Assembly (NCBI GenBank): GCA_900498135.1
Contig: LR026961.1
Location: forward strand, 2,813,111-2,877,110
Length of the DNA stretch: 64,000 bases
Direction of reading: 5' to 3'
Source of the DNA: an uncultured Desulfatiglans sp.
GTDB lineage: Bacteria; Desulfobacterota; DSM-4660; Desulfatiglandales; Desulfatiglandaceae
Positions within the stretch are counted from its first letter, which is position 1; each line of letters begins with the position of its first letter. The notes under the pieces were generated by a model. It saw only the letters and a program-made list of their open reading frames with translations, was not told the origin of the DNA and did not search any database. This document shows, one piece after another, positions 61,983 through 64,000 of the stretch. Both the position numbers and the translations under genes were made by a program.

Positions 61983-62369
61983 ATGGAAACCACTTCGAGG
62001 AACCCTGTCCCATACAGCAGCCACTCCCAGCCCGACCTCGTCGAGGTCGAACGCCGGTTTGCCGAGTGGCGCCAGCAGCGCGGCAAGAAGCGCGCCCTGA
62101 TCCCGCAGGAGTTGTGGGAGGCTGCGGTACAGCAATGCAGAGGGCATTCTGTTTCCGAGGTATGCCGCAGACTGAGGCTTTCCTTCACAGAACTCAAGAA
62201 GCGTCTCTCCTCTGATCATGCCACTCCGGAGCTGATCCAGCTGGACACCACCTGCCTCTTCGGCCAATGGGTCGTCGAGTGCGAACGCGCGGATGGCAGC
62301 AGGCTGAAGCTCTCGGGCACCGGTCAACCGCCCGATCCTGAAAGCATTCTCGGGCAGTTTCTCTCATGA
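61983..62369 (+). CDS. tnpA: IS66 accessory protein TnpA
   Basis: A 128-residue protein with a helix-turn-helix-like middle (IPQELWEAAVQQCRGHSVSEVCRRLRLSFTELKKRL), the usual IS66 first-ORF layout, needed for transposition in other IS66 elements. ATG at 61983 follows AAGGAGG with 6-base spacing; an in-frame ATG at 61977 is too close. Its stop overlaps the tnpB start. Confidence 0.8.
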   Translation: METTSRNPVPYSSHSQPDLVEVERRFAEWRQQRGKKRALIPQELWEAAVQQCRGHSVSEVCRRLRLSFTELKKRLSSDHATPELIQLDTTCLFGQWVVECERADGSRLKLSGTGQPPDPESILGQFLS

Positions 62370-62764
62370 TCCAGATCACTGCCCACATGCGGATCTTGCT
62401 GGCAATGGACCCGGTGGATTTCCGCAAAGGCATCGACGGGTTGGTGGCAGTATGCCGGCAGAAGCTGGCCGTGGATCCATTCAGCGGCGCTCTTTTCATC
62501 TTTACCAACAAGTCCCGTCAGGCCCTGCGCATCCTGGTCTATGATGGCCAGGGATTTTGGTTGTGCCATAAACGCTTGTCTCGGGGTCGTTTCTTGTGGA
62601 ACTTCGGCCCGGGCGCCATCCGCGATCTGGCGGCTGCTCAACTCCAACAGCTTTTGTGGAACGCCGATCCGTTCAAAAAAATCCCGGAGGATTTTCGGCG
62701 GATAGAAAAAAATCGACCCATCCCTCAAAAAAATGCTGGCCACAAAAAACCTTCTTTGCTATAA
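62366..62764 (+). CDS. tnpB: IS66 accessory protein TnpB
   Basis: A 132-residue protein with the family hallmarks MDPVDFRKGIDGLVAV near residue 14 and RILVYDGQGFWLCHKRLSRGRF in the middle. It is the second gene of IS66 elements; its biochemical role is unknown and it is unrelated to the IS200/IS605 TnpB nuclease. The C-terminal ~30 residues are Lys-rich and differ from usual members. Confidence 0.9.
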   Translation: MIQITAHMRILLAMDPVDFRKGIDGLVAVCRQKLAVDPFSGALFIFTNKSRQALRILVYDGQGFWLCHKRLSRGRFLWNFGPGAIRDLAAAQLQQLLWNADPFKKIPEDFRRIEKNRPIPQKNAGHKKPSLL

Positions 62765-62800
62765 GCAGGGCAACCTTTACCAAGAGGAGGATTTCGGAGG

Positions 62801-63649
62801 TTGCTCATTTGTGGTCGAGACTTCACGCTAACCGATCTGGATTGGATCCGCCGTCAAGTTACCAGCGTGCCGGGATTGAACCGTGCACAGCTCTCACGCA
62901 TGTTCTGCGAATGGGCCGAGTGGCGAAAGCCCGACGGCGGATTGAAGGACATGAGCTGCCGGGTGGCCCTGCTGCGCCTTTACCGGGCCGGTGTCATCCC
63001 GCTTCCAGCACCAAGGAAGAGGCGCGTCGCGTCCAAGCGGATCCAACACACCCTGACAGGAGAACCCCAATCCCCGATCGAGATCGGTCCCGGTCGCATA
63101 AGCCTTTCGATCGAGCCGGTCGACCGGAGATCATCCCCCCTTTGGAATGAGCTGATCGACCGATACCATTACCTGGGCTATGCCCGCATGGGCGGGGCGC
63201 AGATGCGCTTTATGGTCTGGGCCGGACAGCATCTGGTTGCGCTTCTGGGTTTCTCGGCCGCCGCCTGGCGTGTCGCCCCGCGCGACGAGTTCATCGGCTG
63301 GAGCGATGATCAGCGTAAAGCGAATCTGCACCGGGTGATCGACAACAGCCGCTTCCTCATTTTGCCCTGGGTAAAATCTTTCAATCTTGCTTCACAGATC
63401 CTTGCGCGCACGGCACGGATGCTCCCTGATTGGTGGGAAGAGCGCTACCATTACCGGCCTTCCCTGCTCGAGACCTTCGTCGAAAAGCAGCGTTTCACCG
63501 GCGCCTCGTACAAGGCCGCCAACTGGGTCTGCGTGGGGCAGACGCAGGGGCGGGGCAAGTGGGACCGGCAAAGGGCCTGTGACAAACCGGTCAAGACCAT
63601 CTGGCTCTATCCGCTCGAGCGCCGGTTCAGGGAGGTCTTGTGCCGATGA
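62801..63649 (+). CDS. DUF4338 (DruA-family) protein inside IS66
   Basis: A 282-residue protein matching DUF4338, the family that includes Druantia protein DruA: YHYLGYARMGGAQMRFMVW, FIGWSDDQRKANLHRVIDNSRFLILPWV, YRPSLLETFVEKQRFTGASYKAANW and the final WLYPL segment. The N-terminal ~90 residues are a helical domain (LTDLDWIRRQV...LNRAQLSRMFCEW). It begins at TTG 62801 with AGAGGAGG 10 bases upstream and overlaps tnpC by 4 bp. No other Druantia gene is present. Its location argues for a role in transposition or as a transposon passenger. Confidence 0.85.
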   Translation: MLICGRDFTLTDLDWIRRQVTSVPGLNRAQLSRMFCEWAEWRKPDGGLKDMSCRVALLRLYRAGVIPLPAPRKRRVASKRIQHTLTGEPQSPIEIGPGRISLSIEPVDRRSSPLWNELIDRYHYLGYARMGGAQMRFMVWAGQHLVALLGFSAAAWRVAPRDEFIGWSDDQRKANLHRVIDNSRFLILPWVKSFNLASQILARTARMLPDWWEERYHYRPSLLETFVEKQRFTGASYKAANWVCVGQTQGRGKWDRQRACDKPVKTIWLYPLERRFREVLCR

Positions 63650-64000
63650 AAAAATCCCCCAAAAAGCTGAAGATATCCGCCGGCGAGTTCGAAGCGCTCC
63701 AGGACCGTATCAAAGAACGGAACCTGACCGACTCGGACTATGACGTGCTCCTGGGGCTTGCCGAGACAGTGGCGCGTCTGCGGGAGGTGCTTGCCGAGAA
63801 AGAAACCTCCATCGGCCGGCTGTGCAAGTACCTGCTGGGGGCCCCGACCGAGACAGCCCGAAACATCCTCAAAGATAAAACCGAACCGGTCCGGAAAAAA
63901 GGCGCCAAACCAAACCCCCGGGGGCACGGGAAAAACGGCGCAGGCCAGTACACCGGCGCTGCCAGGGTGCGCATCGCACACCCCGCTCTGAACTCGGGGG
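63646..64000 (+). CDS. tnpC: IS66 transposase TnpC, N-terminal part (runs off the window)
   Basis: The first 118 residues of an IS66 transposase. A coiled-coil N-terminus (ISAGEFEALQDRIKERNL, then VARLREVLAEKETSIGRLCKYLLG) is followed by a basic Gly/Pro-rich linker and the start of the zinc-finger region. The start overlaps the DUF4338 stop. It shows the N-terminus missing from the copy at 58263-59655. Confidence 0.92.
   Translation, partial: MKKSPKKLKISAGEFEALQDRIKERNLTDSDYDVLLGLAETVARLREVLAEKETSIGRLCKYLLGAPTETARNILKDKTEPVRKKGAKPNPRGHGKNGAGQYTGAARVRIAHPALNSG

Larger units (their letters stand above)
61895..64000 (+). mobile_element. IS66-family element carrying a DUF4338 gene (runs off the window)
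   Basis: Left inverted repeat GTGTCCTTCCGGCAGGCGTGC at 61895-61915, then tnpA, tnpB, a DUF4338 gene and the start of tnpC, mostly linked by 4-bp overlaps. The right end lies beyond base 64000. It is nearly identical in tnpC to the truncated copy at 58148-59655. Confidence 0.9.

Noticed and set aside
62801..63649. Druantia defence system
   Set aside because: Only a DruA-family gene is present, inside IS66; no DruE helicase or other Druantia gene is in the window.

Overview
The window looks like chromosomal DNA of a GC-rich anaerobic deltaproteobacterium (Desulfobacterota, sulfate-reducer or syntroph type). The main clue is an hdrA-mvhD-metV-metF operon, the methylene-tetrahydrofolate reductase branch of the Wood-Ljungdahl pathway, together with pyruvate phosphate dikinase, an FmdB zinc ribbon, PlsB and UPF0210/ACT genes. 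This is an inference from gene content; there is no rRNA in the window.

Region 1 (1-18.0 kb) is ordinary core genome: the end of a VIT/vWA-like protein, a SIMPL protein, the hdrA-mvhD-metVF operon, an fmdB-like/ppdK operon, a plsB/UPF0210/ACT run, a bifunctional nuclease and a PHP phosphoesterase. It ends at an intact tRNA-Leu(UAA) at 18023-18110.

Region 2 (18.05-26.96 kb) is a compact integrative element inserted in the anticodon stem-loop of that tRNA. A tyrosine integrase sits at its right end. It carries an AlpA-like regulator, a DUF3820 protein, a primase-ATPase replication protein, iteron-like repeats, an HTH protein, small Cys-rich proteins, and an HK97-type prohead protease next to a coiled-coil protein. 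No portal, terminase, capsid or tail genes are present. It resembles a phage satellite.

Region 3 (26.96-60.73 kb) is a second island. It lies between two further 3' fragments of tRNA-Leu, each followed by a copy of a ~193-bp repeat, and it has no integrase. It is a defence island with two large systems. The first (27.7-39.25 kb) encodes a SNF2-type helicase with a C-terminal DUF3883 domain, a GmrSD-like DUF262/DUF1524 nuclease, a DUF1156 DNA methylase and a HEPN-DUF499 ATPase. The second (44.7-56.4 kb) is a five-gene operon: UPF1-like helicase with a C-terminal Vsr/DUF559-like nuclease, a membrane-anchored coiled-coil protein, a membrane-anchored coiled-coil McrB-type AAA+ protein, a DUF2357 McrC-like protein, and an Hsp70/actin-like protein with an AT-rich, variable-looking C-terminus. 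Four of the five genes are joined by stop-start overlaps or gaps of at most 4 bp. This architecture is close to the coiled-coil McrBC-derived (CoCoNuT-type) systems and is the most interesting part of the window. Between and around them are AT-rich cargo genes (TPR-YbjQ, PQQ propeller, HNH protein, a protein with 84-aa repeats), an intact IS4-family element, IS remnants and a Phd/ParE-type toxin-antitoxin pair.

Region 4 (60.7-64 kb) holds non-coding sequence, an AlbA_2-type gene cut by an IS66-family element, and that IS66 element. The IS66 carries a DUF4338 (DruA-family) gene between tnpB and tnpC and runs off the window. A 5'-truncated second copy of the same IS66 lies at 58.1-59.7 kb.
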